Shown here piece after piece: positions 1 through 12,215 of a stretch of 64,000 bases of DNA. Within the stretch, counting starts at the first letter, position 1. The number at the start of each line of letters is the position of its first letter. The notes beneath the pieces are model-generated. The model was given only the letters and a program-made list of their open reading frames with translations. It was not told the origin of the DNA and made no database searches. A program made the position numbers and the translations under genes. Origin of the DNA: Phymatolithon calcareum (taxonomy: Eukaryota; Rhodophyta; Florideophyceae; Hapalidiales); NCBI GenBank assembly GCA_977006965.1, contig OZ345356.1, positions 2,170,001 through 2,234,000 of the forward strand. Direction: 5' to 3'.

Positions 1-3000
1 AAGGCTTTGGTGGGATATGTTGAGCAATACCTGTCAAATGTACAGAGCGATGACTGTAAAATGCCTTATGCATCTCAAACAGACCTGTCGTTCCGACACC
101 CAGCAACCCAAGACCAACGTCCTGTGACAAACCCTCCCATCATTGCATCAAGCGTTAACGACACCCAGCCACACACGTCTGCGTTGCGTGGTGACCGACA
201 GGGCTACTTGAAAAGAAGCGAAAGACCTTCAGATGTGGCAAAGCTTTTCCCTCGCGACATGCGCTACACCGGCGCTCGTCATGAGCCGTTAAGAAGGAAT
301 TTTGCAACATTCATGGACGCGTGTACGTTAGCGGGAATAGACGCGGTTGACAGCGATGTCGTTTTGCGCCTCCTACAAAATGGTTTCCTGAAGGATGGTG
401 CCCTGGTCTACTTCATGAACCACGTCAAGAATGTTGCCAAGAGCCCAACCGATGGAATTTCTATGGTTGAAGCTCATTTTCTTCGTCAGCGAGCAAAGCG
501 AGTCAACGATGAAGTTTGGAACGAGCTCACATTTTCCTTCGTCAAACAATCTCGTGATGTCAAGAAGCTTTCCACATCAAACGATGAAGTACTCAACGAT
601 CTTTTGGTACAAATAACTAATCTCGCCGATATGCGGACAAGCCCAAGCTCAGATGATATTGTTTCCGGGAAGATCATTTCAGCGGTGAGAGAAGTCTCTA
701 TATTTTCTGTTCTTTGTCAGAATCCGTCAAAGGCGTTGCAAGAGCTCATCGCTGTACTGAGAAGCTGTGCCCTGGAAGCTGATCGAGCGACTATCCGATC
801 GACTGATAATACATCGATGTTCACCGGAGCAACTACGAATGAGTCGACAACTGTCAATGAGGCCCTGGGCTACTTTATCGACAGGAGGCTACACCGGAAT
901 AGAAACACGGCCCCGCTAAGAGGCTATGGAAAAGGCCCCTATCGAAAATTGCAGGGAATGAGGAGGAAGAGGTTCGTACCTCCCGACGTTTGCATCATCT
1001 GCGACAAGAAGGGATGCCACTCTTCCAAGCACCGAAAGCGAAGTGAGTCTTTACTTGCACATGTTGCACATGTTCTTCTCGCAGACGGTCCGGACGAGGA
1101 AAGTTACGGCACATCATCAGAGTCCGAAAGCGACGAGGAAGAGGAGACCAGTGAAGGCGTTACAGAAGGGAATCTCGCAGTCGCGTACTATGTCAATTCA
1201 GCACGCGCACTCGCGTATATGAATATTCGTCCTTGTGAAAGCTCTCCCGTTATTGACGTTGCGGTTATAGATACAGGTTCGTCCTACATGTCTATCATTG
1301 GCAACGACGTGGTAACTGGGGCACAAGCGGCGAGCGCAAGCCCAACTAAGCCAGTGTATGGAGCGAGCAAGAGAAGGATTGATGGAATTGGAGGGTCTTC
1401 AAATCCCGTTGGAACTCTGGACTTTGCATTTCTGTTTGGTGATCGAGTCTACAATGTGCAGTTACATATACTACCTGGTTCAGTACCACTCATTATCTGC
1501 CACAAGGATCTCGACAACATTGGATTGAATTATCAAACTAGTTTCAAAACTGTTACTCGTCTCTCTGATGGATACAAAGAGTCTGTGACGATGCGAAACG
1601 GTCTTCCATTCCTCATTTTCTCGCACCAAAGTTACTTCACAGATATACAGCTACGTCGCATGCATCGAAATCTTGGGCATCCATCTGTTGAAAAGCTCAT
1701 GAAGGTGATTGAAAATGCTCAAATCGAGGACCTTCCTCGTGGAACTCGAAAGAGGATTGAGGAACTCGTGAGATATTGTGAAGCGCGTCAACTCGGCAGG
1801 GCTAAACCGAGGCGTTTTCTATTCTCGATTAAGGATTCGTGTACCGGAGAATTTAATAATGTCATCGAAGTGGATGTCATGAAGCTGACCGATGGGAATG
1901 TTCTCCACGTTGTGTACACGGGTACGTTGTTCAAGCAAGGAATATTTATTCGAAAGATGTCCGCTCTGGAAGCATGGAAAGCTTTGAGAAGATGCTGGAT
2001 AAATGTTTATTCCGGAGCTCCAGATATACTTATCCATGATCAAGGGTCCAATTTTGCCTCAGAAGAGTTTCGTGAAGCAGCCGACGAGCTAGGAATTGTA
2101 ATGCAGGGCATTCCAACAGAGGCACATGAGCGAATCGGATCTGTGGAACGTCGACATGCTGTTGTTCGTGCCATTTATGACAAGCTGAAGCATGATCTAC
2201 CTCGCGTCAGCGCCTCAGATCGTCTTTCGTTAGCATTCAGAGCTGTTAATGATGTCCCGGACTCTGACACGGGAATTAGTCCGACAACAATGGTGTTTGG
2301 TGTATACCCTAAGCTCCCGCGAAGTGGAAACCGTGGTTCAATGGCTGAACGTGCAAAGATTATCTCAGATTGCACCCAGTTGGCTGTAAAGATGAAGGCC
2401 GGTCGGGTTGTCAAGGACAGCATTCGTAAGTATCATGCACCAAGTATGAAGGAGATAGAGAAGCTACGGCGTCTTGCACCTGGATCGGACGTTCTTGTGC
2501 ACCGTGAAAAGGGTGGTTGGAAGCGATACAAGCTGGTATCCGTGCAAGGAAACGAGGTACAGGTTGTACTTCCAAGTGGGAAAATAAGTTCTTTCGGAAT
2601 CCACTGTGCCCGCCAGCTATATGACAAGAAAACTGTCGAAGGAAGCCCTACATCCACTGAGGATGCTTCCGTGCTACTCTCAACACAGACATTCGTAGGG
2701 GAAGAAAAGTCTCGTGAGGATTTTACTTCATCACGGTTGGATGAGTTGCGCAGTCTCGAGGAGATAGGCACTTTCGAGGTCGTCGACCGCAGCCAGTCGA
2801 AAGGTCATCGTCTCTATGCATCAACGTTTGTGGATTCCATTAAGAACGATGGAAGGAAGAAATCTCGTTTCTGTGTCGCTGCTTTTGCGGATGACGAACA
2901 TCGTCTCTTTACAGCAGCACCTACTGTGAAAAGATCCTCATTGCGTATTCTCATTACCCTCTATGCTATGTACGACCTACCTCTCAACACGCGTGACGTG

Positions 3001-4219
3001 ACAAAGGCATTCTTGCAGTCGTCTACAGTGCTACGGAGGCCTGTATTTGTGCGACCCCCGAAGGAGATGGACCTGGGCAATGCTGTATTAAAAATCATTC
3101 GTCCATTGTATGGAATGACAGAGTCTCCTATCCATTGGTTCAAAACCTACTTGAACTACCATAAGGATACGTTGGGAATGTCTCCTGTGCCAATGGATCT
3201 GTGCTTACTGTTTAAAGTGGAAGATGATGGACCGTCTTGAATTCTTAGTTTGCAGGTTGATGATACTCTATTTGGCGGAAGTGATAATTTCCTGACATTG
3301 GAAGATGCCTCAGCAAAGAAGTTTCCGAACACGGGAAAGACCGTAGTCTGCGATGAAGTCACGAGGTTCAATGGTCTTGACATCTCGAAATTACCGAATG
3401 GCTATCGAGCCACACAAGAAGAATACGTTTCGAAAATCCCTAAGTTCTCGATGTTGGACGTGGTATCATTCGAAGAGTTTCGGAGCACAAAGGCAAAGTA
3501 CGCATACGCTGCATATTCCACCATTCCTGAAGCACTGGTACATGTTTCAAAGCTTTCGCAATTTACCTCAGAAATCTATTCGGATGCAAAAGGGGAAGCC
3601 ATCAAGCTCCTTAAGAAGCTTGTACAGATTGCAGCACCAACTCCTGGTCATTTTGGACTCTCTTTTGTCAAGATTGATCGCCGCAAGGCAGATGTATTCG
3701 TTTGCTTTGACGCCGCATTTGCAACCATTCGAGATCACTCATCACAACTAGGAGTTATTGTGATGCTGAGGGATAGGTCAACTGGCGACTGTAACGTGGT
3801 TCACTTCGTCTCAATGAATGAAGAGAGTTTGCCGAAGTGTTCTTGCCGCTGAGCTGTACGCTCTTTTGGAAGGATTTGATTTGGGTTTTACCATCCGGGA
3901 CACAGTTCAGAGATGCACTGGACGAGAATTTGTGAACCAGACGTTGGCAACCGATTCTCGCTCGCTGTTTTCACTTTCTGTCACTCTCGCGCAAACGACA
4001 GAGAAAAGGCTATTAATCGACCTCAGCATGATTCGTGAAGCCTACGAGAACCGCGACATTAACGACTTTGTATGGATTTCTGGCGAATGCAATCCTGCGG
4101 ACGCACTAACTAAGGTTACGAAACGGAGTAACAGCCTGGCCGAGGTAATTGCAACCAACAAGTTCTTACATAAGGCCGAATCTTGGGTTGAGCGCGATGA
4201 AATATTCAAGACTCAATAA
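1..4219 (+). pseudogene. Copia-type (Ty1/Copia) LTR retrotransposon polyprotein, 5'-incomplete and broken
   Basis: One frame is open from the window edge to a TGA at 3238-3240. It carries, in order, a gag-like region (to about nt 1000), an aspartic protease (DTGSS near nt 1268), the GAG-pre-integrase motif HRNLGHP (near 1664), an integrase core (EVDVM near 1868, HDQGSN near 2036, SVERRH near 2144) and the start of the reverse transcriptase (DVTKAFLQS near 2995, LYGMTESP near 3107). The same frame resumes after the TGA with the RT catalytic box QVDDTLFGG (near 3255). It shifts to another frame near 3820 for the RNase H part (AAELYALLEG, TDSRSLF, NPADALTK), ending at 4219. The domain order (IN before RT) defines Copia. 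The first methionine is not visible because the coding region runs in from outside. One nonsense codon plus one frameshift make this copy non-functional as read. Confidence 0.93.
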
Positions 4220-4789
4220 TTGAGAAAGTCGAACCTCAAACAATGTTGAAGTGTCGGCAGTGTCGCACTTTTGGCGATGTTTGTTTTCGGTTCGATGAGT
4301 ACACGTGGATCTCCAGGTGTTTAGACTCGAGTGCGACTTGAGCGCACCAGTTGAGTCTTGGCTTATTCTTTGTAGACTGAGTAGCATAGAGTATGATAGA
4401 TCGTTTAGCGAGCCATACTTTAGGAGTTTGGTATCGCCGAGTTAGAGGAGGAAGAGGATCATTCATTTACTACGTCATTTCATTCTGTTTCGTCAAGGTA
4501 AACCCCTTGTTCATTCAACCCATCCACCACATCGGTGAAGAACCTACGTTCGCCTATAGCGGAAGGCGAGTTTCCGTACCTGGCGTCGCGAGTCAGGGGA
4601 GAACCAGTTCGCAGTCCGACGACTGAATGGAACTCTGCAAGACGTTCACCGTTTTGCATTTCCAGGTCCCGTCCGTTTCCAAGTCCCTATCCTAAGCTAC
4701 TGTACCTGTTCTAAGCTGCATTCTTCGTTCGAAACCAAGCCTATCATGTCTTGTACAAGATCAAGCTCTTCTTTCGGTTCACGAGTTAG
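4220..4789. other. Copia 3' non-coding region, probable 3' LTR not delimited
   Basis: This stretch follows the RNase H stop and should hold the polypurine tract and 3' LTR. A TGTTG start at about 4242 and a purine-rich run at 4446-4457 are candidates. Without the 5' LTR in the window the borders cannot be fixed. I see no gene. Confidence 0.35.
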
Positions 4790-5074
4790 CGCCCTTTCGT
4801 AAGCGGATCCGCACGCCGACGACATCTTCGTCCATATTCCGACACAGGCCACCTGGCACCGCCGCCCACAACGACGCCCACGGAAGCCGTTAAACCGCTG
4901 CGCGGGCCCCACCAGGCCCCAGCTCCGGAACGGGCCAAGAAGTACGCGTTTGATCTTGTCGTCAACTACGATGCGGACGACCAGCTCTTCCGCATCCGGT
5001 GGGTAGGGTATGACGAGTCCGATGACACCTGGGAACCGCCAACGCATGTCCCCTTCAACGTTATCGCCGCTTAA
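4790..5074 (+). pseudogene. Chromodomain-containing C-terminal fragment (Ty3/Gypsy chromovirus-like integrase end)
   Basis: An open stretch of 94 codons between a TAG at 4787-4789 and a TAA at 5072-5074 ends in a chromodomain-like segment (nt 4937-5071). It has the hallmark RIRWVGYDESDDTWEPP, with the aromatic and acidic residues expected of a methyl-lysine cage. A proline-rich linker precedes it. There is no upstream ATG, so it reads as the 3' end of a longer protein whose remainder is gone or degraded. A chromodomain at the extreme C-terminus is typical of chromoviral integrases. A host chromo-protein fragment is the alternative. Confidence 0.7.
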
Positions 5075-5179
5075 TTTCGGCGGCGGAAGACGCAGATCTC
5101 CCCGGCACTGTTGAAGAACCGAGCGCAGTAGAAGCCCCTCTTGCGATTCAAACCGATGGACAGCGCGCAGAGGCCCCCA

Positions 5180-5460
5180 CCCGAGGGCCCCCGGATAGCT
5201 GCAGTCCCACTGAACACGTAGAACCTTCTTCAAGTGCAGAGGAAGGACATCCTACGGGGCGCCCTCCGAGGGCCCCTGGATAGCCGCACACAAAGAGGGC
5301 ACGCTATACATGTCCCCGGCGCAGCTGCGAGCAACACTTCAGACCCCCATCCAAAGGTTACGGAATAGCTGCAGGACGAAGAGCCGCGCCCTATCTTCGT
5401 AGGGCAACCAGGGGGCAACATGTATGTACTCGCCACCCAGGGGTACCTGGGTAGCGGCCG
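5180..5460. repeat. Degenerate tandem repeat, period about 85 bp
   Basis: A core resembling GGATAGCTGC recurs at 5193, 5278, 5363 and 5449 (spacing 85, 85, 86), each time preceded by a C/G-rich run. The copies have diverged. It lies directly downstream of the chromodomain stop. Confidence 0.55.
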
Positions 5461-5978
5461 CCCAGGGAAGCACGCCCCAATAATCTACGAGGCGTGTAGG
5501 ACCCGCGGCGGCGCGCCAACAAGGTCAATTGGGAACGGAGCTGGGAAGTAGACCAACAGCGCCTGCACAGCTGATACGTTCCGGGCTTCGACACCCACGG
5601 TAACTGCCATGGAACCCTGAAAGCGATCGCTGTAAACCGGGAATATCATACGTCCCACGGGACGGGGCGGAAGGCCGCCTCAAAAAGCCGCGACCGACGG
5701 GCCAATGCGAAAAGCGTCGGACTTTCAGCACTGACCCGTGGCCGTTACGCAAGCACGTGTCATAAATTACCCCGAACCGCAGGTCGATGACAACAGCCAA
5801 GCCACGGGAAGCACCCCTCCACCTGCAGGGGCGCGCCAGAGCACAGGACAGCGGAACAAGAAAAGATGAATACAAGAATCGGTGAAGAAGGCGCGTGAGC
5901 ACCCCCAACACGGTGCTCGGGAAGCCCGCCATGGAAGGAAACCGCCGAGTGAAGCGAGCCCGTACCTCGAATGCCTAG

Positions 5979-7981
5979 CTAATCCGAGTCTAACAAGATA
6001 ATCTCGGGAGCGTCCGACATATCGTCATCGTCGTCCGACATCTCGATGTCGTCAGCCGACGGTAATTCGTGGATCTCTGGCGCACCGGGTGGACGAGGCC
6101 ACTCGCCAAAGGGGGGACCTCCAGACCGTTGACGGTACTGTGGGGGCAACTCATAACCCCCAGTGACTGGATGGAAGTGTTCCTGAAGGAGGTAATCCAG
6201 GACCTCCACGACAACTGCGGGGGTGATGGGGCCGATGACGCCAAGCCCCACTAGGCGAGGGCGAAGGTCTCGATGCAGCAGTAGGCTGCCCAGGACACGG
6301 GCCACCCGCGCGTTGATATCCTCAGAATCCATCCCCCTCGCCTCGGGCTTCTTCGGCCTCTTCGGCCAATCCTCGACGTCACGTTCACACTTTTGGGGGG
6401 TCGGTGAGCGGGGCATGCTTGGAGATCGGGGTGATGGCGGCCCTGCCCGGGCCGCCTCCCTCTCCACCTGTTCACGAAGGGCCGCGGCCTCACGACGGGA
6501 ATCCTCCGCCGCCAGCGCCGCCCGGCGCGCCTCCAGCTCCGCACGGGCGGCCTCTGCCTGTGCTTTGCGGGTCGCCGATTCCGCGGCACGTCGCTTCTCC
6601 TCGGCCGCCCTTCGCCGGTCCACCTCTATCTGAACCTCCGCGCCAAATCTCACGCGCGTCGCGCCGCCGCGTCCCTAGCCCGCATCTCGGCCTCGCGCTC
6701 GACGGCGGCCCGTACGAAGTCGCGACGCCGGTCTTCCTGCGCCAACTCCGAGGCACGGCGGTCCAGGTCTTTCGACCGCTCCATCGATTCGAAGGCCCGA
6801 GCGTCCTACGCCGCTGCACGAGCATCGAGCGTTTTTTGCAGGGCGTCCAATCGGGACCGCGCCGCCTCGAGGTCGGCCTCATCCGGGTCACCGCGCACCA
6901 GAGGGACACCTCCTTCCCGACCACTCCCGGAGGCCCGCACCTGCTCACGAGCCCCCAATATCTCCGCCCCCGGCCCATGGCCGGCGGGAACCTGGCCGCT
7001 CGACGAAGCATAATCGCCGAGACCCACGGGCTCGGAGTAGAGAGGCCACGAGGCCGCACCACGGAGGCGCCTTCGGCCGGAGGGATCTCCGCGCCTGTAC
7101 ACGCGGTGCCCAAGGCCTCGCGCAAATCGGTGCGGAACCGTTGACTACGGCACCCACCGGGACGCGGCAGTATCCCCGTGGTGGCGGCCGGATCGTTTCG
7201 CCCTAGCGGGGGATCCTCGGGTTGGGCTAGCACCACACTCGTCCGCTCCAGGTTCTTCTGGCGGGTCGGGTTCTCACCCTGATGGCCCACACGCAACTCA
7301 AGGAGGCTGCCGCGCTAGACGAACCCGCGGAGAATCGGAGGACTCTCCGGGAAACCCATCGTATCGAGAGGGCGGATCAAGTCCGCCGAGAATTGCAGCT
7401 TCCTCCGCGACGGCTCGTACGCGACAAAGTCCCCGTTATTGTACAAGGGGGTGTACCAGTTGTTAAATCCGGGGGCGATGCAGTTCCGGTCCACCACCCG
7501 GTCCCACCGTACCATCCGGATCGCCCTCGGTACCGAGCGCAGGTTCTCTGTGCGGGGGTTGTGGCCCCCTCTGATAATATCAAGGTCGATACATTCCATG
7601 GTCTCCAAGAGGGCCTCGGGAAGCCACCAGAGTCGCCCCTCGAAGGCCTCTGAGAGCAATTCGCCGGCGCAGGACTGCTCCCACGCGGTATAGAGGGCGC
7701 ACCACAAGAACCGCTGATCGGGGGTCTCGGCCATCTGGATTCCGGCGTACAATACGATCGCCGGCATCCGCGCCCAGAACCGGTACGGCATTTCCAGTTT
7801 GGTGCCGAGGAAGCCGGGGCAACTTGCATAGCGCCCCATGAGCGAAGCGCTGCGTCGAAATTGGCCACCAGACAAGCGAGCGACAACCTGCATTCTCGGC
7901 GTGCTATTGGCCGTCGCTTTGGAAGCGATAGCACAGCAATAAGGAGATGTGTACCGTAAGCCGGGAGACCAAATAGAAATA
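5979..7981 (-). pseudogene. GC-rich gag-like coding remnant with coiled coil, three frames
   Basis: Read right to left, protein-like sequence runs from about 7950 to 7315, where a TAG interrupts it, continues in the same frame to about 7100, then passes through two other frames to a stop at 5979. The first part has W/Y-rich globular character (RFLWCALYTAWEQ, NNWYTPLYNNGDFVAYEP). The last 224 codons (6653-5979) hold an E/R/A-rich predicted coiled coil, a short hydrophobic segment and an acidic tail (MSDDDDDMSDAPEIILLDSD). This layout resembles a retrotransposon Gag more than an enzyme, but I do not recognise the family. The base composition is far more GC-rich than the surroundings. The apparent N-terminus at 8010 is read from the end of an adjacent MITE, so the true start is unknown. 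Confidence 0.45.
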
Positions 7982-8875
7982 CAATCAATCCTCGATAAAT
8001 GGATGGGCAATGTGGAAACGTCAAGTATTCTCGAATCGAGGATATTCTGAACTCGAATTCTGAATCACAAGTCAATATGCACACGTGTATTATCCGCGAT
8101 CACTGCATCGTCAATCTTTTTTGAGAAATCGGAGATTCGGGACTCCATCTTTGATGCGCTTTTCCTGAGCCTCAGTGCCATCTGTGTATGCTCAATCGAC
8201 CTCAAGGAATTCTTGTCCATTGCTCTTCACCCTGAAGAATCATCTTCGTGATCGCAAGAGCCTTAAGCTACTCATCGATGTCGGAAAGCTGTACATACTT
8301 TTCTGTATCAGTGTCTACATGCCAATCTGCCTCATCCTCTCTCTCGTTCATCATGTCGACTGACTGCGCCACGGGATCGTCGAGCGAAAACTCTTCCACG
8401 CAGGGCTCGCTTTCATCGAGATTGTGCGACATCAAGGCCCGCGTCTACCAGAGTAGGACATGTGCAGTTTTCCGCGGGACTAATGCGCTGCCATGCAGAG
8501 GTTGATAAAGAGAATGTCTCCTCTGGGCGCTTGGACGCTGAAAGAAGCCTTTTTCCTGCACTGCAAGTTTAACGGCAGTACCGGGAGTGCAAAATGCACC
8601 TTCACACGGTGCACGACGCTCGACAGCAAGCTCAATGTAATGCGCATTGTATGCAGTAATCCTTATGTAAGGATACGAACCATGCAACGTAAAAAATATA
8701 ACTAAAATTTAAGGTAGGCCTCGTGAACGCAATAGGAATGTATTCTTCAAATCGAGTATTGCATAAACCTTAAATTTGGTAAAACGTTTCCCGATTCCGT
8801 ATTCGTGTAGTGGAAGCTCATGCTGAAAATCGAGGATATGCCAAACTCGAGGTACCAATTATCGAGGATTGACTG
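7982..8875. mobile_element. Tigger/pogo-like MITE 1
   Basis: The left end reads CAATCAATCCTCGATAA and the right end is the reverse complement of CAGTCAATCCTCGATAA, one mismatch over 17 bases. The left end is preceded by TA and the right end followed by TG (probable decayed TA). CAGTCAA-type termini with TA duplications are characteristic of pogo/Tigger elements. No transposase is encoded within. A second partial terminus of the same type (CGAGGATATTCTGAACTCGA) lies inside the left end near 8036. Confidence 0.7.
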
Positions 8876-9645
8876 TGAAACGTAAGAGTACCAGGCCGAG
8901 AGGGTAAAATAAGGCTCGAGGGCGGAGCCCGAGGGACTATTGCACCCACGAGGGCCAGGTACGAGTACTTTTTAAACATTTGTTATCCGGTCTTACGGTA
9001 CACATAGCACTTGTTTATGCAGACGCGAGAACAGACGCAGTTTTGAGAAGTACAAATTGGTTTCCAATGGAAGTTCCAACACAAAGAACAAAAATGACAA
9101 AAATGTCTCTTTCACTGGACAACTACGAACCGAAATGGTGATATAGCGGTCCGCGCCGAGGCTGCTGTCAATTTTTGTTCACGTCTTCAAAGTATTAGAA
9201 AAAACGACTTATTTTGCTCTTACCTTCAAGCAAAATTGAAGTGAAAAAAAGGTTAGTTTTTCCTCTTATCCTGCTCAAATTCCTTAGAAAATCTAACTTT
9301 TTTCTCCTATCCGCAGTATAAGGTAGTGATTTACAACTTATAAAATCCTCCTCATATCAAAATAAACAATCGAATTTAAGCTTCCAACCGGGGCATCGCT
9401 ATCAAAAGCGAAGAACACGCTCCCGGCACTGTCATGTTTGGCCAGCACGACGTCGGTGCACCATTTTCAACACACGAATACATAAGCGCGACGCAATGCC
9501 GCTCGTAGTTCGAGTTGGCCTCAGCTCGCCAGCGAAACATGATTTGTTTTACTTGATGCGCATGTTGTATTTGATGTGTCGGAGATATTCTCGATAGTCC
9601 TTACGAATCTTAAGGACGCCTTAATTTCCGATATCATTTTAGACA
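8876..9645. other. No gene seen
   Basis: AT-rich spacer. I see no open frame with protein-like composition and no repeat shared with the rest of the window. Confidence 0.6.
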
Positions 9646-10374
9646 ATGTGCCAGTTCTTCGTTGCGTTGCCCTTGAGGCACATGAGAGAGCTCGTCCGCA
9701 TTCGATGCATGCATCTCGTGCTAACGATTCGTGAAGAAGCGTTAAGTGAAGCTGCTACCACAATTCCCCAGGTGAACGACCGCGCAGCCCTCGAGCAGCT
9801 GATGAAACGGAAGCCGAGCGAACTCGCCGCAATGGTGCGTGACAAATTGCAGGAGATGCTGAAACTAATGAATGGAGCGCATCGTGCACAGCCTTCGCTC
9901 GCACCATTTACCGTTGACAACGAGTATTGTGCGCAAGCTGTTGCTATGGTGCTGAGCTGGAAAATTGATGCTGTCGAGAAGGTCTTGAAGAAGGAAGAGT
10001 CGCCGCCGTCTGAGAGCCCTGCTGCAAGCCAACCGCAAGTACACAATGCGCCTTTGCCCGATGTTTCGAACTTGACTTGGCCTTACAGGAAACGGCTTCG
10101 ATTTGGTGATGATGGCCTAGATGAGAACGGCTTGAAAATGGTATGGGATTTTCCTCAAGGGCGTTTGGTCGTCTCGAAAACGCCGAAAAGCTGCATGGGC
10201 CAGTGCCCGGGGATAGCAACGTCGTCACAGGCGCTACGAGTGAACCAGCACGTGGGCCTCTCGATTTTATACTCCCTGGTACAAGAAAGCTTTAACATCG
10301 AGCTGGCCATTCTATCTCGAATTGGAACCATCGTACCGCCACAGATCCCACGCCAGAGGAAGTCGAAGTGCTGA
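9646..10374 (+). CDS. Hypothetical protein, 242 aa
   Basis: A single open frame begins with ATG. The first half is predicted mostly helical with alternating charge (a leucine/lysine/glutamate-rich stretch from about residue 25 to 110). A proline/serine-rich linker follows, then a basic segment (YRKRLRF) and a C-terminus ending in a basic cluster. I recognise no domain, signal peptide or membrane segment. The stop lies about 130 bp before a copy of a dispersed repeat (10505-10865), so 3' truncation by that insertion is possible. Codon use is even and the opposite strand is less convincing, which is the main support for a real gene. It could also be an undescribed transposon ORF. Confidence 0.45.
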   Translation: MCQFFVALPLRHMRELVRIRCMHLVLTIREEALSEAATTIPQVNDRAALEQLMKRKPSELAAMVRDKLQEMLKLMNGAHRAQPSLAPFTVDNEYCAQAVAMVLSWKIDAVEKVLKKEESPPSESPAASQPQVHNAPLPDVSNLTWPYRKRLRFGDDGLDENGLKMVWDFPQGRLVVSKTPKSCMGQCPGIATSSQALRVNQHVGLSILYSLVQESFNIELAILSRIGTIVPPQIPRQRKSKC

Positions 10375-10504
10375 CAAGTGGATTTGAAATGCCTACAGCA
10401 CCGCTCAATGCGCAAGGCGCTGGAAAATGATCAATGGATGGAGACAGTGCTCCGGCGTTTTTACGCCATTCTCTACGTCGCGGACAACGCGCGTGCGTGT
10501 GCCG

Positions 10505-10865
10505 TCCAGCGCCACTATCATACTCCTATACAAATAGCTCCCTTCAATTTCTCGTTACAGCTTGCATTTACAGCAAGCCATTACAGATAGCATTACAGTC
10601 CTTACAGTACCGTAGGTTTCGATGCGTACTTACACCATGAAGGATCACCAAGAACAAACCCTAGAACCGCTGCTTACAGCTTACAAATGCTTACACTGTA
10701 AGCACCTTAGCGACTTCCAGACTCCTCCATTGATCCATTTATCATATTGCCAAGTCATCTTTGATCCATTGTTTTTTCTATAAAGGTCGACGCTTCGCGC
10801 CGCCCTTGGCTTTCCGCCAGGGAACAACCCGACCAAACCCAGTCTGCCAACTTGTGCGCTTCAAA
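10505..10865 (-). repeat. Dispersed repeat R1, copy 1 (SINE-like)
   Basis: It matches the reverse complement of 47640-48055 nearly throughout, including a block rich in TTACAG/CTGTAA and GTAAGC words and a distal block containing GGTCGGGTTGTTCCC. In the - orientation the distal block comes first and looks vaguely like a tRNA-type B box. No coding capacity. Confidence 0.7.
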
Positions 10866-11261
10866 CCCCACAATGCGTCTCCGCGGAGAGCGGCGTGGTC
10901 TGTCGCGAATCGCATACTCGAGGTGTATCCAACGGTCGCCCTGAGAGTGCCAGCGCTCGAGTCGGCGATGGCACGCGAAGCAACGCTGTGGTCGAAAGAG
11001 CAATCTACGTTGAAGAATCTGGGCCTAGGGCAGCCCTCGAAGAGCAAAGAAGGATGTCAGAATGGGAAAGAAGCGAAGCACGCTGAGAACCAACAGATGG
11101 AAGAGCGAATCTGAGAAACTGTGGTGCAAAACGAATCCACTTCCGCTTCACCGAGGCGAAGATAAAAGGGCGGATAGGACTGGCCGTATGGGACAAGCTC
11201 TAAAATATTGTATGGCAGGCGGAAATTCTAAAGTGTTACTTCTGAAAACCTATTTCGAGTA
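10866..11261. other. No confident gene; short open frames only
   Basis: Short frames are open on both strands (for example 11003-10755 on the minus strand, which runs into repeat R1), but none has a recognisable motif. Confidence 0.4.
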
Positions 11262-11567
11262 TTGGAATCAGTGAGATTGCTTGCGGTCGAGTCTCAGGCG
11301 GAGACCATATCGGCAACACCACTTGTCCAGGACGTCGATTGGGATATTATATTGGAGATTGGTGCCCTTTTCGAAGAATTCAACCTCCCACATACCGTGC
11401 GATGTCAGTTCGAGATGTTTGATGCGGACTGGCTCGATCTCCGTGCTCCCCGAAAGAGGCGCTCTGAGAGCAGTAAGCCATATATCAGAGCCCTTCCAGA
11501 TGATCTGGCAACATTGCTAAAACGCGATGGACACGCTAAACTGACTGCAACTCTCACGGATTCCTAG
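11262..11567 (+). CDS. Possible gene fragment, about 100 codons
   Basis: An open frame without an initiating ATG has protein-like composition (DVDWDIILEIGALFEEFN, FDADWLDLRAPRKRRSES). It ends at a TAG at 11565-11567. It may be the 3' part of a decayed gene or element. I recognise no domain. Confidence 0.25.
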   Translation: MESVRLLAVESQAETISATPLVQDVDWDIILEIGALFEEFNLPHTVRCQFEMFDADWLDLRAPRKRRSESSKPYIRALPDDLATLLKRDGHAKLTATLTDS

Positions 11568-11623
11568 GGCATTGAATGGAAGAGAGGGAATGTTGTTCGA
11601 TGCAACAGACATGACGCAACTGC

Positions 11624-12025
11624 ATGTCCATATTACACAGTGCATGCCTTGGATGGTCATTATCCCAGAATTCTTGGGATGGTGGACGATTCTGGCATGC
11701 TTTCGTGGTCGTTCATGAGAACCCTGACTACACCAAATTGGCTTATTTCCTCACAATGAAATCATTTGCAGTCGCAAAGAGCGAAACAGCAGCCGACGTA
11801 TTCGTTGGCCGTGCGTTCAGAAAGCACTCTTTACTGAACCAAGGCTGGTTGATCTGTCTTCGTCTTTCTTCGCCCGATCTATTCCTGTGCATACGAACCC
11901 GCGAGGAGCGGTCTCTTTCCGTCTTCTACCTTGATGTGGACAACATACTTCTTCCGAAGAGATTCTTCTTAGAACTTTCATCCCTAGTCGTGCTTTCTAT
12001 TGGTGATTCTGCCTCGTCTGAATGA
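11624..12025 (+). CDS. Possible small hypothetical protein, 133 aa
   Basis: Opens with ATG and ends with TGA. It contains FWHAFVVVHENPDY and a stretch of alternating hydrophobic and charged residues (LLNQGWLICLRLSSPDLFLCIRT), suggesting beta strands. No known domain is recognised. It lies 57 bp after the preceding fragment, so both might be pieces of one decayed gene. Confidence 0.25.
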   Translation: MSILHSACLGWSLSQNSWDGGRFWHAFVVVHENPDYTKLAYFLTMKSFAVAKSETAADVFVGRAFRKHSLLNQGWLICLRLSSPDLFLCIRTREERSLSVFYLDVDNILLPKRFFLELSSLVVLSIGDSASSE

Positions 12026-12215
12026 TTTAGAGCACTGTTAGCAATTCGTTCCTGTGGCCGTGCAGAGCGTGGAGAATTAACATCAAATTATTGGAGGACC
12101 TCTTTAATTTGCCGACAGAAGAGTAAGTTAACGATCGATTGGAATTTGGGCCGGTCATAGCTTTGTTCATTGCTCAATGTCCGTTTTTGAAAATCTGCCG
12201 AAAACGTCTCACCTT

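Noticed and set aside
4242-4540. Exact 3' LTR of the Copia element
   Set aside because: A TG start and several CA ends are possible, but the 5' LTR is outside the window so no pair can confirm them.
6223-7144. Long plus-strand frames at 6223-6633 and 6404-7144
   Set aside because: High GC keeps all frames open here. The minus strand has the coherent coiled-coil and acidic tail.
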